Below are positions 34,641 to 45,099 of a stretch of 64,000 nt of DNA, piece by piece. Under the pieces are notes generated by a model that saw nothing but the letters and a program-made list of their open reading frames with translations, ran no database searches and was not told the DNA's origin. The stretch comes from Rhodomyrtus psidioides (lineage: Eukaryota; Streptophyta; Magnoliopsida; Myrtales; Myrtaceae): assembly GCA_021437785.1 (NCBI GenBank), contig JAILYB010000066.1, positions 2,976,001 through 3,040,000 on the forward strand. The letters run 5' to 3'. Position 1 is the stretch's first letter; each line of letters opens with the position of its first letter. The translations under genes were made by a program, and so were the position numbers.

Positions 34641-35470
34641 GTTTATCAATATGGAAGTCTATAAGTCTGTTTGATATTTATGCATATTAATGCTTGATGC
34701 ATTGTATTGAGAAGATATGTCGAACAGATAAGAGATTAGCCTATTTACACAGGTGATCGCCTTTATTCATTGTGTGATGAATAGAGATGAGGCAATTTTA
34801 AACTTATTATCTAGGTGATAATTGAGAGCTCAAGTTTAAAATATCTATGCCGCCTTAACAAAATGTTAAGATGATGACTTATTATTTATAATGTATAAAA
34901 ATGAAATAACCCACATATTTCATTTTATCTGTCTTTATTTCCAGATGAGAGTTTTTATGGAAACTCTTGCTGGAGTTGTTACGTGAACTCGTGTTAGACA
35001 ATGAGTATGTATAATTTATCATATGTACAGTATTAAAGTAGAAAGACATATGCTCCATGGGGAATGAGAAAATATCGTAATACGTATTTTATATTACGTA
35101 TGCATAGTCGACCAATGAGAGTAGGCAAAAGTTAAGATCTCAACTTTTTCTAAGCCTCTCAGGATAAAAATTTCTCATTTTTAGTACCATCACGACTCTT
35201 CATTATTCTCGAGATTTCTATTTAGTGTTCGCTATCTTAGAGTGTTGCCTATGGTCATGAAATTGATTCGATCTAAAGGGACACTTATAGAAAAGCGACC
35301 TGAACTGAGACTCTCGAGGCTGCGAAGGCGATACTTAATTTGTAGATAGCGGGTACGTTCCCTCGTGTGATCGTATTCTGATCGATGATACAAGTAAGTG
35401 ATAGATTGGGCAAGTTATAATAAGATTTTTCGCACGTGTTTCGTATAGAAACAGGAGTCCGTTTCCTTCA
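34641..35470 (+). repeat. Left LTR of the degraded copia element
   Basis: Aligns with about 56390-57060. It ends TTCA one base before the primer site at 35472. The left edge is uncertain. Confidence 0.55.
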
Positions 35471-36895
35471 TTGGTATCCGAGCCATTATACCTTGTTTTC
35501 TGATCATATAATGATTTTAGTGAATTTTGTGTTTCGTTTTTTGGGATATTATTTTTCGGTGCTTTTTTGGCCGGCGAGATTTTTTGCCGATTCCGGCGAA
35601 ATTTCAACATATAACGGGCTGGCTTCAGAATTGCAAGGTCGTCTCGCCATGGGGAACAAAACCCTAAGATGTCCCGAGATTCGGTGCTTCACCGGAGACG
35701 AATTTTGCGAAGGAAATTCGCAGGTTAGGGTTTCGCATCTGAGCAGTTTTGGCTCGATTCCGAAAAAATTACTTCACCGTCTTCGTTGTTTCTTAAATCT
35801 ATGTGGTCGCGCCGACTTGTTGTACAAATCCCACTATTAATTTTGGTTTATGGTGGGCTGTCGGAGGAGAATCATACCGTGAAAGAAACGAAGAAATAGG
35901 TGAAGGGGTTGTTGCACGAGGAAGAAGACGACCCGCGTGCCTGCGTGCGTGCGTGCGTAGTAAAAAAAAACTGTCGCATGGGCAGCAGACAAACCTGGGC
36001 AGCCCACATTTCCCCCTTTCTAATTTTTTTTTTAAAGAACAAAGAAGCTCCGGTTCTCGCCCGAAGAAGGGGCGCGGGCAGTCTGCTCTCCTTCAATAAT
36101 TAAAAAAAAGGAAAAAGGAAAAAGATAGCGGGTACGTTCCCTCGTGTGATCGTATTCTGATCGATGATACAAGTAAGTGATAGATTGGGCAAGTTATAAT
36201 AAGATTTTTCGCACGTGTTTCGTATAGAAACAGGAGTCCGTTTCCTTCATTGGTATCCGAGCCATTATACCTTGTTTTCTGATCATATAATGATTTTAGT
36301 GAATTTTGTGTTTCGTTTTTTGGGATATTATTTTTCGGTGCTTTTTTGGCCGGCGAGATTTTTTGCCGATTCCGGCGAAATTTCAACATATAACGGGCTG
36401 GCTTCAGAATTGCAAGGTCGTCTCGCCATGGGGAACAAAACCCTAAGATGTCCCGAGATTCGGTGCTTCACCGGAGACGAATTTTGCGAAGGAAATTCGC
36501 AAGTTAGGGTTTCGCATCTGAGCAGTTTTGGCTCGATTCCGAAAAAATTACTTCACCGTCTTCGTTGTTTCTTAAATCTATGTGGTCGCGCCGACTTGTT
36601 GTACAAATCCCACTATTAATTTTGGTTTATGGTGGGCTGTCGGAGGAGAATCATACCGTGAAAGAAACGAAGAAATAGGTGAAGGGGTTGTTGCACGAGG
36701 AAGAAGACGACCCGCGTGCCTGCGTGCGTGCGTGCGTAGTAAAAAAAAACTGTCGCATGGGCAGCAGACAAACCTGGGCAGCCCACATTTCCCCCTTTCT
36801 AATTTTTTTTTTAAAGAACAAAGAAGCTCCGGTTCTCGCCCGAAGAAGGGGCGCGGGCAGTCTGCTCTCCTTCAATAATTAAAAAAAAGGAAAAA
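35344..36895 (+). repeat. 779-bp tandem direct duplication
   Basis: Two copies, 35344-36122 and 36123-36895, with a constant offset of 779 and almost no differences (one visible change is GCAGG against GCAAG near 35722/36501). Each starts AGATAGCGGGTACGTTCC and ends in an A-rich run with GGAAAAAG. It covers the LTR end, the primer site and the leader of the degraded copia element. The high identity means it arose long after the rest of the element decayed. Confidence 0.92.
35472..35484 (+). other. Primer binding site of the degraded copia element
   Basis: TGGTATCCGAGCC, one mismatch from the initiator tRNA-Met complement. It is duplicated at 36251-36263. Confidence 0.6.
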
Positions 36896-36904
36896 GAAAA
36901 AGGA

Positions 36905-36987
36905 AGGCAACCGCCTATAGGGGTTTTGAACTCACGCCCACACCGACACATTAATCGGGTGCCTTAGACCACTACGCCACATTGAGT
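36905..36987 (-). other. tRNA-like pseudogene or SINE head
   Basis: On the minus strand, an A-box-like TGGCGTAGTGGTCTAAGGC (36979-36961) and a B-box-like GGGCGTGAGTTCAAAACCC (36939-36921) are in tRNA order, with a CCGA/TCGG anticodon-like stem between. The acceptor stem does not close well and the B box is imperfect, so this is not a working tRNA. Confidence 0.45.
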
Positions 36988-37744
36988 TTTTCTGCTCAAG
37001 TTTGACAGATAATCCTTCTTATTAAAAGAATAGGCTAATCGTGCAGATTGACGCGCGTGAGTGGCACGCATCTGATGGTGAGATATCCATTTTGTTCCTT
37101 CGCGCTATAAATTCTGATTTTGCCCCTCTACGCAGTGATTTGCCAATTTTGACCCTAGACACATGCATTGCCATTTTTGGCCCCAGATTTGTCCCAAAAT
37201 TACAGTTTTTCCCCTAGCTACTTAATATATGTTTTTATCCCTTCAATTGATTTATTATTTTTTCCTTACATGCGATATTATAAATATTTTGCATGGAACT
37301 AAATATGCTTGATATTTATGTCTTGTATTATGAAATTAGAATATGATTTGATGCATGAGTTATTGGTATTCTAATTCAAATCATAGCATGCTATTTTTTT
37401 TTTATGATTACAAGATAAGTGGATCATTATGCGATTTATGGTTTTTTTTTTTCAAGTGGGGAGTTCTATAAAGTTTTAGTAACTTTAATGAACTCAATTT
37501 TACATAAATAATTATATTAATGGTAATTTCAAGCGAGAATTCTTGGATGATGATTGGGAACATAATGAAATTTCGAATCTGAGGCCTTATGTGAAATTAC
37601 TCATTAATATGATTAGTTAGTGTAAAATAGATGTATAAATGTTAGGCATCAATAGTTCGTGAATACATGTCTATAGAAGTTTGTGTTTAGATACAATAGC
37701 TTTAGCTGTTTAGAATATTGTAGCTAAGCTTGACTAAGGAAAGA
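36988..37744 (+). other. AT-rich leader of the degraded copia element
   Basis: Between the duplication and the gag remnant. No coding frame or repeat seen. Confidence 0.4.
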
Positions 37745-38560
37745 AATTGGACGGCGAAAATTATGAAAACTGGAATATGATCCGGTATATGATAGAAGAG
37801 CAATAAGCACTATGAGTTATGAAAGTACCTGAAGATGGAAATACTACATAATATAAAAGAAAAAAGAGGCATTTGTTACATTGGAAAAGGATGAACTCTA
37901 TTGCTCGCATTATATTGTTGAGTAGCATGAAAATAATTTTATGCATGAGTTTGGGCATTCACGAAAAAGGCCAAAGTCAAGTGGGAGGAAGTAAAAACTA
38001 AGTTTGGTTAGACATTGGTAACTAACTTGAGACAGATTACTATAAGGTTTGACGTCTATATGATGCCTTATGGGTAGAATAAGAAACAACATTTTGAGGT
38101 GTATGTTCAATATGAGAAGTGAACTGTAAGATGCAGACCACTTTTTGACTGATGAGTAACAAGTGCAAGCAGTAATCTGTTCTTTGCCTCATAGCTGTGT
38201 GCATATAAAAAAAATTCACTTGATCCACAATAAAAAAGTAAAGACTTTCGAGGATGCTATGCATCGTCTTAAACTAGACTAGATTGCCTTATGGTGTATA
38301 AACCAGAAATTGATATTTGTTATGCTGGTTCTAGCTCAAATGGGGCTTCGTGCTCCAGGTATAAACGTCAAGGTGGGTTCAAGAGGTGGAAGGGCAAGGG
38401 AATAGAACTTTCAAGATAAAAATTGAAGTTTAACCGACATAGGAAAGGAAAACGTCCTTTTAGGAAAAACATTTCAAAAGTGAAGTGCTTTAATTGTGGC
38501 AAAGAAGGGTCACTTTACTTACAATTGTGATGAGTTAAAGAAGTTAGAAACCCTTTCTAC
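37745..38560 (+). pseudogene. copia gag remnant with a frameshifted zinc knuckle
   Basis: It opens with LDGENYENW, the copia gag start motif, followed by broken gag-like frames. Near 38485-38530 is CFNCGKEG, the first half of a CCHC knuckle; one extra G then shifts the frame, and the second half (HFTYNCD) is readable one base out of register. There are many stops. Gag packages element RNA; this copy is dead. Confidence 0.65.
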
Positions 38561-39099
38561 ACTTGAGAGTGTTACCTATGTCTACAGTTCAGTCTTTGTA
38601 GCTGAATCTCATCATGTGTGGATTAAAGACTTAGGACCACAAACTGTTTAGCAAATCATAGAAATGCCATAGTAGAATTTCAACATTTTTCATATAGAGC
38701 AAAGTGAATAAATAAGGGAGCAATTCCTAAGTGGAAATTAAAGAAATTGGCACCTGCCAATTGAAAATGCGCAATGATCGCATCTTATTCCTACATAACG
38801 TGTTATATGCTTCAAAACACGATAAAATTAAGTTTTCGTGTTAGTTATGGTTAAACTTGATTTCAGTTTGAACTTTCATAACTATAGTATTGACTTGTTG
38901 TTGGGAACAAGTTATAATAGTTCTAGATGGTTTCATTATGCATATTGTTGAGTACAATTATGTGAATTTTAATTATTCCCTATTTTCATCTTTGTGATGA
39001 TAAGAATATGTGACATGCTAAGCTAAGTCATATTGGCTAATGAAAAATATTTATATAGGACAAATGGGGTTTACTGGGCAGTATTGAAAATGTCAATTT
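38561..39099 (+). other. Protease/linker region of the copia remnant
   Basis: Expected position of the protease. I cannot make out an active-site motif in any frame. The sequence is strongly decayed. Confidence 0.35.
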
Positions 39100-39880
39100 G
39101 CCTATTTGTTAGCATTGCCTGGTGGAAAGAACAATGAAGAGACCATTTGAAAAATAAATAAGAGCTGAGTTTTCTTTGCAGTTGATCCATTCGGATATAT
39201 GTGATTTAATGAATGTGAGAGTAAGACATGGAACTATTTAATTTATCACATTTATAGATGATTATAAACGATTTGGAGTTGTTATTTTATGATTTCTCAT
39301 AAATTTGAGGCATAAGTTGCTTCGAGAAATTTTATTTTGAGCTTTCAGAAAATTTTTCAATAAAAAAAATAATATCCGATCGAGGCCGAGAAAATCTATA
39401 TGATTAGTTCGGATGTTTATGTGATGAAAAAGGAATAAAAATATAGTTGACTATTCCAACGACTCCTCCGCGGAATAAAGTGAGAAGAAAACAGATTCCA
39501 ATAGAAATGGTTAAGTCTTTGATGGCACATGCTATTGTGCATATAACTTTTTGAGGTTATTTTTTGTTGATAGCCGTCTAGATACTTAACTATGTGCCTT
39601 GTAAATCAGTGACTTCTCGTCCATATGAGTTGTGGATATGTGAAAATGAGATTTTAGTTTCTTCTCAGACCTTGATGTGCTTCCTATAGTTCTCCCATAT
39701 GTATGAGAAATTGGGCCATAGAGGCAAAAAGAGTATCTTCGTCAAATACTGAGAGCATTCAAAGGGTAAGTGTTTATATGTGAGCAAGTAAATGGGAAGT
39801 GTAACTGATTTGAATCACGAAATGTCAGATTCTTAGTGAATATATTTTCAAAAAAGGGCAAGATAGGTGAAAATTATTCT
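39100..39880 (+). pseudogene. copia integrase remnant
   Basis: The frame near 39180-39270 reads LIHSDICDLMNVRVRHG and then FITFIDDYKRFG, holding the first two catalytic aspartates of the copia integrase core. Further on, RPYELW and FESRNVRFLVNIF match the C-terminal integrase segment. Several stops and frame changes. Confidence 0.7.
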
Positions 39881-40237
39881 CTGATTAAATCTTTGATATT
39901 GATAATGTTTTTACTAAGGCATCTCATGCAAGTGGGGGCAATGTGAGAAGTGAGGAATTTGTTTCGAATTAGTCTTAATTACAACCACTTGATGCGACGA
40001 TGATGTCGTCGTTGTCTGATCCCAATGGGAGTGTAATGGAGAATGATATACTAAGTGTATGATCAATGACGTACTAAGTGTATGATCTCCAATTTGGTAA
40101 ACAAATCACAAAAAGCTTTCTCCGTCGAATTGTCGACGTTTAGACATTGAAAATAAAGCTTTCATGGTCACTCTACAAAAAGAGAACAAGCCAAGGAATG
40201 TAAAATATGGCTCCGATTTGCCCTGATAAGGTAAAGT
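39881..40237 (+). other. Copia linker before the nested insertion
   Basis: Strongly decayed sequence between integrase and RT. A short direct repeat (TACTAAGTGTATGATC at about 40048 and 40070) lies here. No motif recognised. Confidence 0.35.
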
Positions 40238-40827
40238 TGTGACATTCTGAATTTCCGCCCCTTCGAGGCTTGAGATATGAAATGGAAGCTCGAATTGGCA
40301 ATTGAAAACAAAGAATTTCAAAATTTGAAAAACGATTTGACGTCGTCTCACCAATGGCCACTCAAAATGAGAAAAACGAAATTTCGGACGAAAAGTGGCA
40401 AATGACCGTTTTGCCCCTCAACCTCATATATTTGCCTTAAGAAAGTTGGAAAGGCAAAATAGTCAATCTACCCTCCCATAGAAGCTGCCGAAAATGTTGA
40501 GGGACAAGTCAATGGAAGTCAAAGTTTGTGGACCAATTATTGGAGCCTTTGCCAAGTGTCACTCTAGGAGGAAACCATGCCTTAATCACCATAAAATGCA
40601 ATTTTGACAAAATGGTCTCAATTATTTGAGGGATATCTTCCCTAACAGCAGAAAAATCGTGCACTCCCTTCCCCTCCTCCATTTTCCTTCAAAATCCTCT
40701 CCAATTCCTCTCTAGCCAACTCTGCTCGCTCGACCGGTTCTAACCTCCCTGTTTGGTGAGCTCGAGCGTCACTCTCTGGCGTCCATTTGACGTACGCCAA
40801 CCACCAGAGGTAAGGTCTATGTGTCCT

Positions 40828-43800
40828 TGTCGCGACCCTCTCGAGGTTGCATGTGGGCTCTTGAGGGCTAATGGGCCGTCCAGTCTGGTCGGACGCGGGC
40901 CTCTCCCAAGGCCCGTTACCCAAATCGCAACGGAGGTATGCGTAGTCGACCTTCAGTGTGGTCTGGTGACATGTGTTAAGTGTGCATGCCATGGAGTCGC
41001 CACCAATCATTTTTTGGAGGGTATGATTGGACCACCCTATTGAATAGTCGGGAGTTTCTATTCAATTCTGCGATAACCAGAGAAATGGGTTCGGGGACTT
41101 AGTTACGTCAACTGTCAGAGTTGACGACCTTTCGGTACCTAAGTTGACTGAATTTTCTGACCTAAGATTTCATGCAGATGAATGGAGTACGAATCATAAA
41201 TCTAGGAATTCATGCAAATAGGAATGACTATCCTAGCAATCACAATCAATAATAAAATGCGCAAATCAATGAATCCAAATATGTAAAATAATCACATCAA
41301 ATCAACATGACACTCATAATAAGGCTCTATTAGCCTAAATAAGTATCAATCAAGCTTAGGAATGATTTAGACATGATTTTACCCATCAGGGGTAAAGTCG
41401 TAATTTTGAGACAAAGGAGACGATTTGCCTAAAAAGGGAAAAATCGTCATTTCGGAATGAATCCGGAGTAAAACAATGTCAAAAATAGGTTTAGTCACTC
41501 AATTGACCCATTTCCTTTTTTTTTTTTTTTTTGCAATTTTCATGATTTTCTGGAATTTTAGAAACCGATTTACCATTCGAAGGGGTAAAATCGTCATTTT
41601 CTAAAAATGGGAATGAAATGTGGAAATCTTAGACATAAGGTTTACCACTTATCTGGCCCATCACCAAATTCTAAGCAATTTCCACAATTCATCGGAATAT
41701 CAAAGACGATTTACCCTTTGAGGGGTAAAATCGTCATTTTGGATTAAAGGGGAGAAAATCCCAAAAATGAAAACAAATCAATTTTTTGTCATTTTCAGCC
41801 TTGGAAAAGTTTTAGAATTTTTTTTAGGAATTTTCTGCAATTTTTCTCAATTTTTTTTTTGAATTTTTCCTTAATAATTCATTTTTTTGGATTTTTTTTT
41901 ATTCTGAAAAACTCCAATCGGACGGTCTAGAATGCGCCACGTGGCGTCTCGATGACAATCGAATCATTTTAATTTTTGTAAAATTCTAAATTCATTTCTT
42001 TTAATACTAAAAATATTTTTTTATTCTGAAAATCATCGGATCACGACACGTGGCTCATCTGCAGCCGTCCGATCTAGCATTTTTTTTTTGTTTTTATAGG
42101 ACGCAACACAATGCAAATTATAATAAAAATAAAGAAGATATTAAGTCATTATACAACATAAACATAAGCAAATGAGATGGGATCCGGTGAATTTTACGAC
42201 GTCGGAGTCCGTCGGTGCTCGTGCAACAATGTGTGGGGGTATAAACCACCAGCAGGAGGCTCGGCCTTCCGATTCTGGGGTAGCACAATATAATTTGCAG
42301 AAAATAAATGAATAAAATGCCTTGGACACCAATAGGAGGCTTGGCCTTCCGATTCTGGGTCTGATAGGCGAAATAACATAAAGTAAATATACATCAAATA
42401 TTTAGACACCAACAGGAGGCTCGGCCTTCCGATTCTGGGTCTAATAAGTAAAATGTAGAAAATGCACACTTTTATTAGATGCAACACAATGCAAATTAAC
42501 TATATGATGCATGAAATGCTATGACATAAAGTAAATATACAGCAAATATTTAGACACCAACAGGAGGCTCGGCCTTCCGATTCTGGGTCTAATAAGTAAA
42601 ATGTAGAAAATGCACACTTTTATTAGATGCAATACAATGCAAATTAACTATATGATGCATGAAATGCTATGACATAAGATAAATACACAGTAAATACGAC
42701 AAAATACAAAATAGACAGTAATCCGAGCTCGGATGAGGAGGACGTTGAACTTGAAACAAATATGCCCATCGCAAAGATTTGTTTGCTGATAGAGGTGTTG
42801 TATAGCTTCCAAGCAAACTCTTTTCACAAATCCGAACGGTGAAGATGAATAAGGGATTGAGATGATATTGCAAACAAAATTTCACCTCGATCCGATGGTC
42901 GAATTGATCGGAAACTGAAGAAATGCCGGCGGGTGAACAGTTCTTGCGCCGGGAACAGCTTCTGATGTAGCTGCTGTGCGACCACTTAGAGAGATCTTTT
43001 TAAAGATCCGAACGGTGGATATGAAGAAGGGATCAAGACGACCTTTCACACAAAAAATCAGCTCGATCCAACGGTTAAATCGGCCGGAAACGTAAGAAAT
43101 GCCGGCGGATGAACAGTTTCCACGCCTGGAACAGCTTCTGATTTGGCTGCTGTGCGACCGCTTGGATAGATCTTTTTAAAGATCCGAACGATGGATGTGA
43201 ATAAGGGATCAAGAAGACCTTACACACAAAAAATCAGCTCGATGCAACGGTCCAATCGACCGAAAACTCAAGAAATGTGGAGGGTGGTGGTGGATGACAA
43301 GAGGAAGGGAAGAGAGAAGAGGGAGATGAACGTGGGAGAGAGGGGGGGCTGCAAAAAATGGAGGGGGAGGAGAGAAATAGGGAGAGAGTAGGAGCGGGAA
43401 AGAGAGGGAGTGAGGGAGAGAGAAAAAATAAAATAATAAATAATAATAAAATAATAAAAGTAAAAATAAAATAATAAATAAAATAACAAAAAGAGAAGAC
43501 AAAATCATTAGTTGAATCCCCACCTTTTTTCTTTTAAATGATGATGTTTTCACTCATTTTCCTTTTAATCATTACTAATATTTTTGCCAAATTCAATTTT
43601 ATGATGATCAAAGAACACCTTAAATCAAACCTGAATTTTACTATTTATGAGGTCAGAAAATGGATAAAATAAAAATACCAAATATTTTTATATATTTTTG
43701 TGACCTCAAATATTATTTTTCTTGATTTTCCTTTTCTTTTTTCTTTTTTTTATATTTTTCGAAAATATATTAAAAAATGAAAATTATGAAAATTATTTTT

Positions 43801-43946
43801 TTGGTCAAAATGGTTCATTTAGCTTGGCTAAGGTCACCAAAATTTATTTTTCAATTTTTCAACTTTTTATGGATTTTCTATGAATTTTAAAAAAAAATAA
43901 AATAAAAATAAAAACAAAAAAGTTGATCAAAATTTAGGTGTCAACA
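40828..43946 (-). repeat. 3' LTR of Tat-2
   Basis: 3119 bp, almost identical to 49789-52904. It includes three to four copies of the 45-bp ACACCAACAGGAGGCTCGGC motif (42240-42580), two near-identical 100-bp blocks containing CCGGAACAGC-type sequence (42900-43200), and an AG-rich tract (43290-43430). Confidence 0.92.
42226..42620 (-). repeat. Repeated 45-bp motif inside the Tat-2 LTR
   Basis: The motif ACACCAACAGGAGGCTCGGC, followed by CTTCCGATTCTGGGTCTAAT, occurs at about 42244, 42325, 42409 and 42553. The last two lie in a direct duplication of about 145 bp. The same motif occurs beside the pararetroviral remnant (32170) and at 22730. The partner LTR repeats it at 51200-51560. Confidence 0.85.
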
Positions 43947-43959
43947 GCTGCCCCTCTTT
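43947..43959 (-). other. Polypurine tract of Tat-2
   Basis: AAAGAGGGGCAGC on the element strand, identical to Tat-1. Confidence 0.8.
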
Positions 43960-44371
43960 GAGAGGAATCTCGTTAGAGGTTTCTCTCAAAGATAAGGTGA
44001 CACCTGAGTCCTGATCGACTCGACTCGACTCGAGAAACTAAAGGAAAAGGAGTCATGACATCCAATCTTCATGCTTGTCCATGTATGCTCTTTCTTGAAG
44101 CGGGAAACATTCATTTGACATGAGAGAGTGAGATAATAAAGAGACATACCTGCCACTTACCTATTCGATGTTTGTGCGATTTTCGCGGTGTTTGATGGAT
44201 TCAAGAGAATTTCTAGAAACTCGTTACTAGAGTATCCTAGAGAGGTTAAGCTCTGACCCGTATGGTAGGTCAAACCATAATGGGATTCCTAACTGATAGG
44301 AATCTAAGGAAGACGCGTCCCATTTGGGATTTTCCAAGGATTTTGATCCGTATGGTGGATCGGACCATTGA

Positions 44372-44640
44372 GTTGACCATTTAAGTGATTTTCACTATTG
44401 GATTGACCCTTCAGGCGGTATCTACCTTTGAGTTGACCCTTCAGGCGGTATCTACCTTGAGTTGACCCTTCAAGCGGTATCTACCTTGAGTTGACCCTTC
44501 AGGCGGTTTCTACCATAGTTTTGACCCTTCAGGCGGTATCTACCTTTGAGTTGACCCTTCAGGCGGTATCTACCTTGAGTTGACCCTTCAGGCGGTATCT
44601 ACCTTGAGTTGACCCTTCAGGCGGTTTCTACCATTGGTTT
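44372..44640. repeat. Tandem array of 26-30 bp units (Tat-2)
   Basis: About nine to ten copies of TTGACCCTTCAGGCGGTATC plus TACC, related to the Tat-1 array but mostly with TATC in place of TTTC. Confidence 0.9.
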
Positions 44641-44641
44641 G

Positions 44642-45095
44642 ACTTTGAAAAGGGGTCTCATGACGAGGGTTCTCCACGTCCGATGAGACTGCCTAATTTT
44701 TAAAAAAGGGGTCTCATGACGATGGTTCTCCACGTCCGATGAGACTGCCTAAATTTTTTGAAAAGGGGTCTCATGACGAGGGTTCTCCACGTCCGATGAG
44801 ACTGCCTAAATTTTGAAAATGGGTCTCATGACGAGGGTTCTCCACGTCCGATGAGACTGCCTAAATTTTTAAAATGGGTCTCATGATGAGGGTTCTCCAC
44901 GTCCGATGAGACTGCCTAAATTTTGAAAATGGGTCTCATGACGAGGGTTCTCCACGTCCGATGAGACTGCCTAAAGTTTTTTTTTTTTAAAATGGGTCTC
45001 ATGACGAGGGTTCTCCACGTCCGATGAGACTGTTTGATATTTTGAAAATGGGTCCTGGGACGAGGGTTCTCCACGTCTGATAGGACTTTTTCTTT
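44642..45095. repeat. Tandem hairpin array, about 55-bp units (Tat-2)
   Basis: Eight units with arms GTCTCAT/ATGAGAC around the core GACGAGGGTTCTCCACGTC, then one unit with GTCCTGG and a matching TAGGAC. Tat-1 has mainly the GTCCTAG/CTAGGAC type, so the two elements amplified different versions. Confidence 0.9.
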
Positions 45096-45099
45096 TAAA

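Noticed and set aside
35436..35840. 134-codon ORF present in both 779-bp copies
   Set aside because: Identity follows from the recent duplication. It overlaps the LTR end, primer site and leader, and no domain is visible.
43209..43553. 114-codon hydrophobic ORF in the Tat-2 LTR, also at 52166-52510
   Set aside because: It is the translation of an AG-rich tract and AATAA repeats. The composition is an artefact.
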